Of a stretch of 64,000 nt of DNA, positions 1 through 12,448 are shown in pieces; position 1 is the first letter of the stretch; every line of letters starts with the position of its first letter. The notes under the pieces are model-generated. The model was not told where the DNA came from. It did not search any database and was given only the letters and a program-made list of their open reading frames with translations. Source of the DNA: Viola odorata. Its lineage: Eukaryota > Streptophyta > Magnoliopsida > Malpighiales > Violaceae. The position numbers and the translations under genes were made by a program. The DNA lies in NCBI GenBank assembly GCA_963691705.1, contig OY829539.1, positions 48,768,327 to 48,832,326 of the forward strand. The letters run 5' to 3'.

Positions 1-318
1 GTTTGGTCATTTTTTATATTTGCGCATATAGGAGTGTGTACGATCAAAGAAAGATTGATGCCTCTCCTAACCATCTTCTTTGTGATCTTAAAAAAAGTAT
101 AATATATCACGAGATCTTACAATTGACTTCTATAGATGATATAAGTTAGAGAAGAAGATGAAGTTGAATCAAAGAGGTAAACTAGGAAGGAACATAAATA
201 GATATGGAAATCATTATCGGTAATTAATATTGTAATTTTAAATGATCTATTTATAGTATGTCTTTTATTGAGGAGTAGCATGGTTTTCAGCTTGACATTT
301 CATGTCATTCTAGAAGTC

Positions 319-1252
319 TAGGGATGGTAATTGGGCGGGTATGGAGCGGGTAAGTACTATCCATACCGTACCCGCAAATTTACGGGTAATCCATACCTAC
401 ACCCGCATCCATATGGAGCGGGTAAGAGAAGAACAATTATACCCGCGGATACCCACGAATACCCGAAAAATTGGTTAAATTTCAAATTTCAATTAAATTA
501 ATATCAAAAGATCGATATCACCCACAAACTCAGTATGATAACGAATGAAATTTTAATCTCACAACATTCTTATTATTTCATGTTTGATTACCAAACAATT
601 CGATAGTATTTTGTGTAAAATATGATATAAAATCTCAAATTTGAATTCTATAATATGCATTTGTAGCCGTGATCAAGAAAATAAAGAAGTAAATAAAAAT
701 AAAATAGTATTTGTACAACATGCACTATGAAATTTCTTTATTTACGATTGGAGAAGATGTTTGATGCGATGCAAATATGATACTAACCGCTACTTTAAAA
801 TAATAAATAAAAATAACAGAGAGAAGTATAGACCTGAAGTTTATATGTTATAACCTAATAATGATTTTCTGATACTTGTCCTAAACTGTCAAAGATTAGC
901 ATGACATTGTGATGTGGTTAGCGGGATCAACTCACAAATTGCCTACAAAAATATACTATACCCTCCACCATTCATGTTCCATTCTAGCAAATTAATCTTG
1001 ATATTATATATATTAATATGTGTGCCTAACCAATTACAATTAATTAGTTCCTATAAATTACAATATATAATTATATATATATTGTGGATATTTAGTGCGG
1101 GTAAACACTATCCATACCCACATCCATACCCGCACTTTGCGGGTGCGGGTATATCTATACCCGCAAAACACCCACAATATGCGGGTAATACCCACCCACA
1201 ATTACGGGTATTAGACGGATATCCATATCCGCAGACAGAATTGTCATCTCTA
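319..1252. mobile_element. Non-autonomous hAT-like DNA transposon (MITE-like)
   Basis: The 8-bp direct repeat tagaagtc occurs at 311-318 and at 1253-1260. The sequence between them has inverted ends: the left starts TAGGGATGGTAATT and the right, reverse-complemented, starts TAGAGATGACAATT. An 8-bp target duplication with TAG-type ends is typical of hAT elements. Subterminal blocks rich in GCGGGTA and its complement (about 334-460 and 1095-1235) resemble hAT subterminal repeats. The interior is AT-rich and has no transposase; an open frame at 914-1255 runs out of the element and looks accidental. The two target duplications are identical. Confidence 0.8.
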
Positions 1253-1262
1253 TAGAAGTCTA

Positions 1263-2017
1263 TTCGGGGAATTAATTCTAACAAAATAACATTACTTAAA
1301 TAAATAACAGGATAACGTTTGAACTGTGTACGAATTACGGTTTAAATGGATAGTAATAGGAAGTAGATAATTCTTCTTCTTCTCACTATTTATCCATAGG
1401 AAGTTGACAAATATTGATAATATATCTACTCTCCAAATCAGCGACAATTATCAGCTTATCGAGAAAAAAAAATTATAAAAAATAAAAAACTCTAAAAATA
1501 ATAAATGATTAATGTAAAACATGCATTAAACATGAATTTTTAGAAGAAAATAAAGAAAACCCTAACTGATGATGCAACCGATTCCTATTGAAGTAAAATC
1601 AAATTGTGTTTGTTTGCAAAATAAAGGAAAAACAAAAACAAACAAATCTCTAAGATCATGTCATTAACTACCGAGTGACAATACATCTTATGAATTTTAA
1701 TGATTATTCATTTATATTTACATGGGGTCTTTAAGGATTCAAAAAAAAATATTCGTTAATGCATTTAGCGAGGTTATTCATTTAGCCCATTTGCCCAAGT
1801 CGGGACCGGAGAAAATTATTCATTTGGCGAGGTTATTCGTTTATCGGACATTCATTTATCGAGGTTTAACTGTAGTCGTTATATCATTTTAATCTTCTTC
1901 TTTTTTACACGTAAACACAAGTTCAAAGGAGTTAGGTTTTTACACAACGTTAACTTCCTCCCTTTATGGATAATCTTATCGTATATCATAATTATCTCTC
2001 TCCCTCTCTCTAATCTC
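1263..2017. other. Intergenic AT-rich DNA
   Basis: No gene is visible. A loosely repeated motif (attcatttagc / gcgaggttattc) recurs three to four times between about 1755 and 1865 and suggests an old repeat fragment. A CT-rich tract at 1998-2018 leads into the promoter of the next gene. Confidence 0.5.
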
Positions 2018-2027
2018 TTTATATATA
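2018..2027 (+). promoter_or_regulatory. TATA box of GH3 copy 1
   Basis: The TTTATATATA string lies just after a CT-rich tract, about 60 bases before the likely end of a 5' leader exon. A 5'-UTR intron with GT..AG ends (2085-2348) follows, and the ATG is at 2373. A plant core promoter is inferred from position and sequence. Confidence 0.5.
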
Positions 2028-2372
2028 GAGAGAGCAAACAACAACTGACAATGCTCATTTTCCAAGCTTCACCTTCACCTGCAGGTTACCCTGAGTTTTG
2101 TTGCTCATCATCTCTGGTTTTAGTGTACTAATTTATATTTCTATTTTCATTACATTTTCATGTTCCATTATTTTAGGTTTAATGGGTTTTGTGATGCAAT
2201 TCTAAATGATGTAACTCATTCAGTGACTCACATCATGAGTTCGAGTCTCTAATTAGAAAAATCAAACCAACATGGATTTTTCATATGTTACGTTACATGT
2301 TTGTTTGTTTTTTTTTAATTAAAGTGTTTTTTTTTTCTTCCTACTCAGGTATATAGCATTAAACAAGCAAAG

Positions 2373-4924
2373 ATGGCAAATAAGAACATGTTGGTTCCCT
2401 TACTTGGGTTTCTTCTGCTCATCACCAGCGGTTTAGCAACCAACACATCAACAGCAGAAGAATACATGAGATACAAAGATCCAAACCAGCCCTTGAATCT
2501 TAGGATCAGAGACCTTATGAAAAGGATGACCCTCCAAGAAAAGATTGGTTAAATGACCCAACTGGACCGTACAGCTGCCACTCCTGATATCTTGAAAGAT
2601 TACTCCATTGGCAGCCTTCTTAGTGGTGGAGGAAGTGTCCCTCTCCCTAAAGCCACCCCACAAGATTGGATTCAAATGTTCAATTCCTTCTAAAATGCTT
2701 CCCTCTCGAGCCGACTCGGGATTCCTTTGATCTATGGGATTGATGCTGTTCATGGCCACAACAATGTGTACAAGGCCACTTTTTTCCCACATAATGTTGG
2801 CCTAGGAGCTGCAAGGTATTGCTACTATATCATCAGTGGAAATTTGTTGTTTTTTTCATTAAAAAAAGATGGTTTTTGACATGAACAACAAATTTTGAAG
2901 GGATCCTGACCTCATGAAGAGAATTGGTGCTGCTACTGCTCTTGAAGTTAGAGCAACTGGGCTTAATTATGTTTTCGCCCCGTGTATTGCGGTATGGATT
3001 AATCTGTTTCCTGAATAGTTAGCATAAGTTTTTTTTATTGAAAGTACAAGTTTTTATGCTTATTTCTTCTATTTGTATACATTAGGTATGCAGAGATCCT
3101 AGATGGGGTAGATGTTATGAGAGCTACAGTGAGGATCCTGACATTGTTAAAGAGATGACAGACATCATACTTGGGCTGCAAGGTGAAATTCCTGCCAATT
3201 CTCCAAAGGGTGTGCCTTCTGTTGGTGGAAGGTAGGTTTTGATTAACTAACCTTTTACTTCTTTGAACCAAAAGGATAGTTTCTTGGTCTAGCTATTGCA
3301 TTTCGTTATTCGTGATAATATATTATTTCTTGATAGGAACAAGGTTGCGGCTTGTGCAAAGCACTTCTTGGGTGATGGTGGTACAACCAGAGGGATTAAT
3401 GAGAACAACACAGAGATTGACTTCCATGGTCTAATGAGCATTCACTTGCCGGGTTATTCAAAGTCTATCATTGATGGTGTTTCAACTGTTATGGTCTCCT
3501 ACTCAAGTTGGAATGGAAAAAAGATGCATGCCAATCGTGATCTAGTTACCAACCTACTCAAGCATGAACTTAGATTCAGGGTACTAATATCATTGTTGTA
3601 TTTGTTCTTTTCTATCCTCTTTGCCCAGCTCCAGAAATTTTAAATGTTTGTTTCTGTTGATTTTGCAGGGATTTGTAATCTCTGATTGGCAGGGTATCGA
3701 CAGGATTACTTCACTAGAACATTCCAACTACACATTCTCAGTTGAACAAGGAATTTCAGCTGGCATAGACTTGGTTAGTACTGGTACTTTTCTTGCTTCC
3801 AGTTCCTTACCATGAATACATATTGAAACTTAATTTTTTTAGATCATGGTTCCCTTCAACCATACTGAGTTCATTGACATTCTAACCAACTTGGTTAAAA
3901 CCAATGTAACCCCGATGAGCCGTATCGATGATGCTGTTAGGAGGATTCTGAGAGTCAAATTCACCATGGGGTTGTTTGAGAATCCCTTAGCTGATGAGAC
4001 CTTTGTCGACCAGCTCGGAAGCCAGGTTAGTGTAAATTAACCAATTCTTCATTAATTTTCTGTATAATAATAGTTATGAATGATGGCATATCTCTAAATT
4101 AAACAGGCTCATAGAGATTTGGCAAGAGAAGCTGTGAGGAAATCACTTGTTCTATTGAAAAATGGAGAGCCAGCAGATAGTCCATTGCTTCCTCTTCCCA
4201 AGAATGCATCCAAGATCCTTGTAGCTGGAACTCACGCCAACAATCTTGGATATCAATGTGGTGGCTGGACTATCACCTGGCAAGGACTTGGTGGCAACAA
4301 CAACACTGCTGGTATATTTATATTTTCAGTTTCTCAAGTGTCTTTTCTACCATTCTGCAGTTCGAGCATGGTTTTCTCTACTCTCATATTCCGATAACCA
4401 ATAACTACTAACTATTGTGTTGTTACTAACTTGCAGGAACCACCATCTTGAATGGGATCACCGCGGCGGTTGATCCAAGCACAGAGATTGTGTACAGTGA
4501 GAACCCAGATGCTGATTTTGTGAAATCCAACAGTTTCTCCTACGCCATTGTTGTTGTAGGGGAGGCTCCTTATGCAGAGACAGATGGTGACAGTGTGGAC
4601 TTGGCAATCATGGAACCAGATGCTAAAACAATCACCAATGTCTGTGGCAGCATCAATTGTGTTGTGGTGGTTGTTTCTGGTAGACCAGTAGTGATTGAGC
4701 CGTACATTTCTCAAATCGATGCGCTTGTTGCTGCTTGGCTGCCCGGTACGGAAGGACAAGGAGTTGCAGATGTTCTGTTTGGTGATTATGGTTTTACTGC
4801 AAAACTTCCTCGTACTTGGATGAAGAGTGTGGATCAATTGCCTATGAATGTTCAAGGTGCTGAATACGATCCTCTCTTCCCCTTTGGTTTTGGACACACA
4901 ACTGGAGCTGCTACTGCTAATTAA
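2373..4924 (+). pseudogene. GH3 beta-glucosidase (exo-glucanase type), two nonsense codons
   Basis: This is a relative of plant secreted GH3 exo-beta-glucosidases, which release glucose from cell-wall glucans in the apoplast. Exons inferred from GT..AG sites and continuous homology to the second copy are 2373-2815, 2901-2991, 3086-3231, 3337-3580, 3669-3773, 3843-4025, 4107-4311 and 4437-4924, which would make 634 residues. A hydrophobic signal peptide starts the protein. The SDWQG nucleophile motif is in exon 5 and the GEAPYAE acid/base region in exon 8. Two in-frame TAA codons occur in exon 1, at 2550-2552 (codon 60) and 2691-2693 (codon 107). Both stand where the paralogue or family has Gln, so each fits a C-to-T change. 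All splice sites and the rest of the frame are intact, which implies recent loss. Exon 1 corresponds to exons 1 and 2 of the paralogue fused. Confidence 0.9.
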
Positions 4925-5584
4925 GGCTTCTGATAGAAAGAAATAGGGTAGGTAGTTTTAGTTGTGTTGATGAACAATTAGGTTGTTCCTGTTTTTATGT
5001 TATTATGTATTGATTCCTTATCCAGGAAAAGAGATTAGTGGTTTTAATCTTTGCTTTGCATTGGTACTAAATAAGTTGTAATAAAATAGTAAACACAATC
5101 CCCTTGTAAAGAGCTCTCTCTCATCACTATCCAACAAAAGAACATTCCCCATAAATCTTTTCTGGGTAAGAACTTCAAGATCCTTGTCAGCACTTTCCTT
5201 AACCTGCAGAGCTTCAGCCTGAAACTTACTCACCATGCTATCGAGCTCTCTACCCTTCTTCCTCTCCTGAAAAACTTCATGCACCCCCTTCATCTCTTCT
5301 AACCTGCAGCTTTCTGGTGAATGGTGAACTCATGTAATGAGTAATGATAGTCCGGCCAAAAAAACAACATTTCTATTTGTTTTAATCTCATTTTACTGTT
5401 TTTCATTTTTACTCAATTGATTCAAATGACGAGAAATTTTGAAAATCTTTTTTAAATTTCGATCAGTTTATCGGAAAAAAAAAGTATAGATATAATATAA
5501 AATAAATTTTATTCTTGATTATAAAAATACAAGAAGTGAAAACTAGTTACGATTAATTATTTAACATATTTCTATTTGTTATTC
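4925..5584. other. 3' flank with an antisense exon-like stretch
   Basis: The first about 100 bases are probably the 3' UTR of the GH3 copy. On the minus strand, about 5315 down to 5105 reads as an open, charged, coiled-coil-like segment (Lys/Glu-rich, including ESADKDLEVLTQKRF) preceded by a possible acceptor site (ctgcag). It looks like a stray exon or captured gene fragment. I do not recognise the parent gene, and no start or further exon is visible. The rest is AT-rich. Confidence 0.3.
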
Positions 5585-6015
5585 TTGTCTCCATGGTATC
5601 ATATTCAGTTCTAATGGAAGGCGACATCCTCTCTCTCCTTACCTTTTTATCCTTTGTACAGAAGGTCTCTCGGCCTTACTATACGAAGCTAATCAACTTC
5701 AACTGATCCATGGTATTTCGGTTTGTCGGGGAGGTCCCCCTATCGGCCACCTTTTCTATGTCGATGATAGTCTGGTCTTTGCTAGAGCTAACTCTAGTGA
5801 AGCTGCAGTAATTGCAGGAATTCTAGCCAAATATGAGGAAGCATCGGGTCAAAAGATTAACTTGGAGAAATCGGAAGTGGTGTTCAGTAGAAATGCCAGC
5901 GTTGGAAATAGAGAGGCGATTCAACGTAGACTCGGCGTTAGAATGGTGAGTCATCACTCGAGGTATCTGGGCCTTCCAGTGGGTTAGCTTTATTTAGCTC
6001 CGTCCATGACCGTCT
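5585..6015 (+). pseudogene. LINE reverse transcriptase fragment (5' part, split by a Copia element)
   Basis: The translation gives a plant L1-type non-LTR reverse transcriptase block. A VSYSVL stretch precedes a GD..LS block, then comes the catalytic FYVDD motif (the family usually has FADD), followed by KINLEKSE and SRYLGLPVG. The start is truncated, and a frameshift lies near 5620-5670. The frame stops at the inserted Copia element and resumes at 13031: the split codon run for HDRLCKRLNGW reads across the insertion once one 5-bp target copy is ignored. No endonuclease domain is visible, so the copy is 5'-truncated. Confidence 0.8.
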
Positions 6016-6597
6016 TGTTAGAACCAAAGGATATTCACTATTGTTCTTAACCTTATGAACAACAGTATAGGAACGAATCAACTCAATTAATACATGAATC
6101 ATAACGGAATGCGGAAGCGTACCTGATGATGATGTCATGATCTTGTAGAAATCCGGGAACAAAGGTCTTCTGGTGAATCGTTGCCTTGGGCGTATGGGTA
6201 CCCTATGTTCTCTGTCTTTCTTTTATAACACTCTGTTGTTTTTCTTTTAAAAAGAAAACCCTACTTTTTCCTTATGCGTTAAAATAGAAGAATTTTTCCT
6301 TATATATGGCAACTTCCACCAGGGACCAAATCCCAATTATATTTAACTTATGTTAATTACAAATTGACCCATCAACAATTGTAATTAACCCGGGACTCTG
6401 CACAAATACTGAATGTGCCCCCACACGGTATTAATTAGACGATTGGACCCCTTAACTTTATTAGATCATCAATTTGGTCCAATTAACTTTATGTTAACAA
6501 TATATTATATAACGGTACACACATAACATATGCGTCCATATGTTCCAGAGTGTACGAACGGTACTAGCGCATTAGTCCCGTTGTCCAAATTCCAACA
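6016..6597 (-). repeat. 3' LTR of the nested Copia element
   Basis: Left copy of the 582-bp LTR. On the minus strand it is preceded by a short purine-rich tract (complement of 6598-6608, AAGTGGGAGAT), the likely polypurine tract. Confidence 0.93.
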
Positions 6598-7006
6598 ATC
6601 TCCCACTTGGACAACTACACAATATGCGTTCCTTATAGTACCTCCTTTTGTCATACAATCATATGTTAACCCCCTGAATGCTAGCATATATCCGTCTAAT
6701 TCAATCCGGTCTATTAACTTCATTAATACAAGAACCAAAAGAGCAGTCGTCGCAGTCCAAGCAACTAAACTCATAATGATTACGAGTACTAACTAACTAA
6801 CGACATGGATCCAGTGTGCATGTGCAGCATGGAAATTACAAGTGATCTATACTTGTCAAATTTCCAACTGATCCTCTTTACTTTATGAGATCAAAAAACC
6901 AGAGCATATATTGAATAAGATTAATATCCATAAACTGTGAAATAACATAATACACAGTCATCACATATATGAGTCACAAAATGTACAAACAGAACTCCCA
7001 CTAATC

Positions 7007-10000
7007 TTAGGCATCTAACTTAATGACACCCATACTCGATACATGGCCATGAAATGCTACAGGTGTTAATGCCTTAGTGAGCGGATCCGCAACCATATCG
7101 TTTGTACCCAATAACTCTATGCTAACTTGATTGCTCTGAACCCTTTCTTTAACGGCAAGGAACTTTATATCAATGTGTTTCGATCTGGAAGAACTCTGAT
7201 TACAGTTGGAGTACAGCACAGTAGCCCGGTTGTCACAAAAGATCCTCAATGGTCTCTCAATACCAGTGACAACTCGCAGTTCCTTAACCATGTTCCACAA
7301 CCATATAGCATGACTGGATGCCCCGTAGCAAGCTACGAACTCAGCCTCTATAGTGGAAGACGCAACAAGTGATTGTTTCGCACTCTTCTATGAAATGGCT
7401 CCTTCAGCCAGAAGAAAGACATAACCTGAAGTCGATCTCCGACTATCCTGGCATCCAGCGAAATCAGAATCAGTATACCCAATGATCTCTAGCTGATCTG
7501 ATCTCCTGTATGTGAGCATATAGTCTTTCATTTTCTGCAGGTATCGAAAGACCCTTTTGGCTGCAACCCAATGATCCCTTCCGGGATTGCTCTGGTATCT
7601 GCCCAACATACCAACAATAAATGCAAGATCTGGACGGGTGCAAACCTGTGCATACATGATGCTTCCCACAGCCGAAGTATATGGTACACCCTCCATGAAC
7701 TTGCGGTCCAAGTCCGTCTTAGGACACTGATCAAGGCTAAACTTCTTACCTTTGGAGATAGGGGTATCATACGGCTTACAATCTTGCATGCTAAATCTCT
7801 TTAGTACTTTATCAATGTAACCCTTTTGTGATAGTCCAAGGGTACTCCTTGAACGATCACGGTGTATCTGAATCCCCAACACAAAAGATGTTTCCCCAAG
7901 GTCTTTCATCTCAAAGTTATCTGAGAGGAAAGCCTTAATATCCTGAAGAAGCTTTATATCGTTAGTAGCAAGCAAAATGTCATCCACATATAACAGTAGA
8001 AATACAAATCTACTCCCACTGAACTTATGGTATAGACGGTCCTCCACAGCGTTTACTTCCAAACCGTATGAAGTAATAACACTATGGAACTTTAAGTACC
8101 ATTGACGGGAAGCTTGCTTGAGCCCATAGATAGACTTCTTTAACCTACAAACCAATTCACTATCCTCGTTGGAGGATAGTCCTTCTGGTCGCCTCATGTA
8201 GATTTCTTCCTCAAGATCCCCATTGAGGAAAGCAGTCTTTACATCCATTTGGTGTAGCTCAAGATCGAAATGTGTCGTTAGTGCCATAATAGTCCTAAAA
8301 GAGTCCTTCGATGAAACTGGAGAGAAGGTCTCTTTATAGTCTATTCCTTCCTTTTAGGTGAACCCTTTCGCGACAAGACGTGCCTTGTACCTCTCAATAT
8401 TGCCTTAAGAATCCCTTTTGGTTTTGAAAACTCATTTGCAACCTATCGGTTACTTTTCCTCAGGCAATGGTACAAGTTCCCAAACGTCGTTGTCCTTCAT
8501 GGATTTGAGTTCATCCCCTATGACCCTTATCCACTCTCGAGCATCAGAACGACTATTAACCTCTTTAAAGGTGAGCGGGTCATCCTCTAAAGAGTCAATA
8601 GTATCCTCATGTTCTTGCAGAAATACGATATAATCATCCGAAATCGCATTTCTTCTCACTCTAGTGGATCTCCTTAACGACATATCTACCTCTACTTGGT
8701 CCTCAACTATTTGAGGTTGTTGAATTTGATCCAGTTGTGGACCCTCATGGACATCCTGATGATCCTCAGGTATAACCTGTGGATCTAGTCCTGGTCCTGC
8801 AGGAAGATTAATGACGTCGTTTCTTGCTCTCTGAGGGATAAGAGCAGGAATCAGAACAATAAGTTCATCCTGTCCCTCAGAAACTTTATGAGGATGAGGT
8901 ATATTTGAATCCTCCTAAAAAATGACATCTGACCTTCTATCTTCCCCCCTAAAGTCAACATCCTCAAAGAACCGGGCATTTCTCGTCTCAAAAATTGTTC
9001 GGGTAATAGGGTTGTATAACTTATACCCTCGTGACCTCTCCAGACATCCAACAAAATAACAACTAACAGTCCTTAAGTCCAGTTTCCTTTAATCAACCTT
9101 ATAAGGCCTTACCTCTGCTGGACATCCCCAAACCTTTAAATGTTTTAGGACAGGCTTTCGGCCAGTCCATAACTCATATGGGATTTTGTTAGTCGCTTTT
9201 GTTGGTATCCTATTGAGAATGTAGACTGCAGTTCTTAAGGCATCTCCCAGAGTGATGTAGGTAAGGTAGTATTGGCAATCATACTCCTTACCATATCCTT
9301 AAGGGTACGGTTCCTCCTTTCAGATACACCATTCATGGTCGGAGACCTCGGCATGGTGTACTGTGGAACTATCCCACACTCATCGAGAAATTGGGCAAAT
9401 GGCCCAGGACGCTGTTCACTTGATCCATCATATCGACCGTAGTACTCACCACCACGATCCGATCTGACAGCCTTAATAGTCTTGCCGAGTTGATTCTCAA
9501 CTTCGGTCTTGAAAGACTTGAAAGCGTCCAATGCCTCGGACTTTTCCTTTAAGAGGTATAGATATCCGTATCGAGAGAAATCATCTATAAAACTGATAAA
9601 GTATCGTTGACCATTCCAGGATGTCGTAGGGAATGGACCACAAATGTCTGTATGTACCAGTTTTAGAGTTTCCGAACTTCTCTCGGCCTCAAACTGTCTT
9701 TTGTTAGTTGTTTTGCCCTTTATGCAATCGATGCAAACCTGCTGGTCTGTACGATCGAGTTCACCAAGAATTTTATCTGACATAAGTCGGTCTATTCTCC
9801 TTTCGGAGATATGACCTAACCGTTTGTGCCATAACCTGAATGAATCCTCAGTTGGCAATTTACGCTTTATCCCACGAGAATCGCTAACATAACATTCATT
9901 ATTGCTATCAACTGTATGCAATAAATATAAGTTATCAGAATCAATTAATGCACCAGTTCCAACCAAAGTAGAGTTAAAATAAAGTAGACTTTTATAATCC

Positions 10001-11130
10001 CCAAATCTGAATGAATAACATTCTTTGTCCAACAAAGAAACCGAAATCAAATTCCGTCTAAAAGACGGTACATATAAAGTCTCCTTTAACTCTAATATGA
10101 AACCAGTACATAAAATTAATTCTAGCGTAGCAATGCCCTCAACTGGTACCGGGTCACCTGCACCCATATAGAGCAACCTCTCACTTTCCATGGGCTTCCG
10201 GTATGTTCTGCACCCCTGCAAAGAAACACTTATGTGTTTAGTGGTTCCTGTATCTAACCACCAAGTGTTCTTAGGCACAGAAACTAAAAGGGATTCCATA
10301 CTAACAAGAGACAAGGACATACCTTTCTTAGCACACCAAGTTTTATACTTGGCGCAGTCCTTCTTAAGGTGGCCTACTTTCTTGCAGAAGAAGCATTTTG
10401 TTCCCTTATGCTCAATATCTGAGCCCTTAACCTTCTTCTGAGAACCAGACCCTACAGTCTCTTTACCTTTCCTCTTCTTAAAACCGGATGAAGAGGCGGT
10501 AGCTAGATGAGCACTATCCAGTTTAGAGTGTCTCAACCTTTCCTGTTCCTGAACCAGTTGAACAGTCAGCTGATCAATTGTCCACTTATTTTCCTGACAA
10601 TTGTAACTCACCTCAAATTGACTGTACTGAGGTGGAAGTGAAGCCAGCACATGATGTACCAGATAGTCATCTGGTAACTCAACTTTAAGTGCCTTTAGCT
10701 TCTCAGCTAGGTTGATGACCCCCTGGACATACTCCCGTATGTCGTTATCCCCTTTGTACTTTATGGTCGAAAATTTACGAATAATATCGCTAATTTCGGC
10801 CTTCTCTGTATGGGTATAGCGACGAGCCAAGATCTCTAGGATCTTGCTGGCACTAGCTTCCTTTTCCAGTGTGCTTTGCATGGACATAGGAACAACACTG
10901 AGTATGACCAAACGGCAAGCTCTATTCGAATGCTGCCAGTCCTCAAAAGCCTGGATTTCCTTATCAGAACTTTTAAGGTCTGGTTTCTTAGGGCAATCCT
11001 TATAGAGCGCCTGATCCTTATCCATACAACACAGTGCTGTCTCTACCTTTCTCTTCCATAATGTGAAGTTACTGGAAGATAACAGTGGCACACTGTTCAA
11101 ATTGGCAGATACCGAGCTTGCTGAGTTCAT
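7007..11130 (-). pseudogene. Copia gag-pol polyprotein, multiply broken
   Basis: Reading starts at 11130. A gag region of about 230 residues is followed by one CCHC knuckle near residues 246-259, a protease motif WWLDTG, the gag-pre-integrase HLGH/CIDC zinc motif, and the integrase core (HTDICGPF, SDRGGEY, NGVSERRNRT), to a stop at 9235-9237 produced by a frame shift. Downstream pieces in other frames carry the integrase C-terminus, a linker at 8683-8450, reverse transcriptase with YVDD (8287-7388) and RNase H (to 7007). A TAG at the end of the 7388-8287 segment replaces a conserved Trp codon of RNase H. Several further stops lie between 9235 and 8287. This copy cannot make the full polyprotein. 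Confidence 0.9.
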
Positions 11131-12433
11131 ATCTGAAAGAACACAACATTTAATCAGCTCACTTTAATAAAACTCTATGAAAGCAATAAACTTAATGAAT
11201 AACACATTTGAATAAATCAAAAGATTAATTATATGACATCGTGTTTAGTCTTTGGACTAAAAACACAACTCACAGTTAATTAACCTGTCATAGTGTGAAT
11301 TTTATAGCTTGATTTTGCCAAATATTTAACCTTCCTTTTGGCCGATCAAATATTCGCAATAAATCTCTTGATAGCTATAAAACTTGAAATTCATCACTAT
11401 CGTATTTATAATTTCTGCCAAACAGTCATCTTCCTTTGGGCCGACAACTATCCGTATGAAGTTATGAATACCACACTTGAAATATCCAACCCGGTAATGT
11501 CCGTGGCAGAGGTCACTTTTGTGACTTTACTACTTCCATTAATCGAGTAAGACAGACAAGTTAAGCTTTAAAAGCTTCCTTAGTGTTATTCTGCTTTCCT
11601 TTATATAAATCAATTATTTGAACCCGACGAACATCTTAAACCTTATGATGTTCATGTTCAAATAATCGAAGCAACTTTAAGTCTAGCAACCCGAACCAGT
11701 ATTGAAAAATAATTAAATATGCAATTAATTAGCAATTTAACCAAAAAATTGCACCAGTAGCAATTAATCAAGCCAATCAGTTTCAGCATCAAAATTAATT
11801 GCAATCCGGAATTACCAAATCCGGAATTCCTTCAATTAAATGAATTTGGCTATTCCGGAATTCAATTGCAAAACTACAATTATCACCTAAATGGTACAAG
11901 TTGCTTTATTGGCCATGATACCAGAATCACAAAGTCAAAAGACTAATTCATGATTTCATCACTGATATTCCCAAATCATCAAGCCCGAGATTACATGCAA
12001 TTAATGAAATCAAGCGGTTGATTCAAGCAAATCCAGATTCAATATAAAAGTGAGAAATCCAAAATTCATGCAATAAAGTAAATCCGGATTCAATTAATTC
12101 AATTCAATTGTAATCCGGAAATCCGGAATCAATCAAGCAATTAATCAAAAACCAAATTTTCAATTAATCACAAACGGGATTCAATTTCCTCAGCCAAATC
12201 AAACCAAATAACTCAATCAAATCAAAAATTACCCAGCCTGATAATTGCAATTTCATGGAATTGATTTCAAGCAATTAACCAATTCCTGATGGTTAACAAG
12301 AAATTGCAAACGCAGATTAAAAGTAATTCCCAATTCTTCAGAATTAGGGTTCTTAAATAAAAGCCCCAATTTCGCAATTAATCATTCACAGCATCAATTA
12401 AAATTTGCAATCCATGCATAATTGAAATTGATA

Positions 12434-12446
12434 GGCTCCGCTACCA
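12434..12446 (-). other. Primer-binding site of the nested Copia element
   Basis: Minus-strand TGGTAGCGGAGCC starts two bases inside the 5' LTR. It resembles but does not equal the initiator-Met primer site TGGTATCAGAGCC that is common in plant Copia elements. Confidence 0.75.
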
Positions 12447-12448
12447 AT

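Noticed and set aside
914..1255. 113-codon open frame
   Set aside because: It lies in and across the end of the hAT-like MITE, is rich in Tyr/His/Pro from the repeat composition, and has no protein-like pattern.
2230..2256. tRNA B-box-like string (gttcgagtct) in the 5' leader intron of GH3 copy 1
   Set aside because: No A box at the right distance and no cloverleaf can be drawn.
4412..4897. 161-codon frame on the minus strand
   Set aside because: Shadow of the last GH3 exon on the opposite strand.
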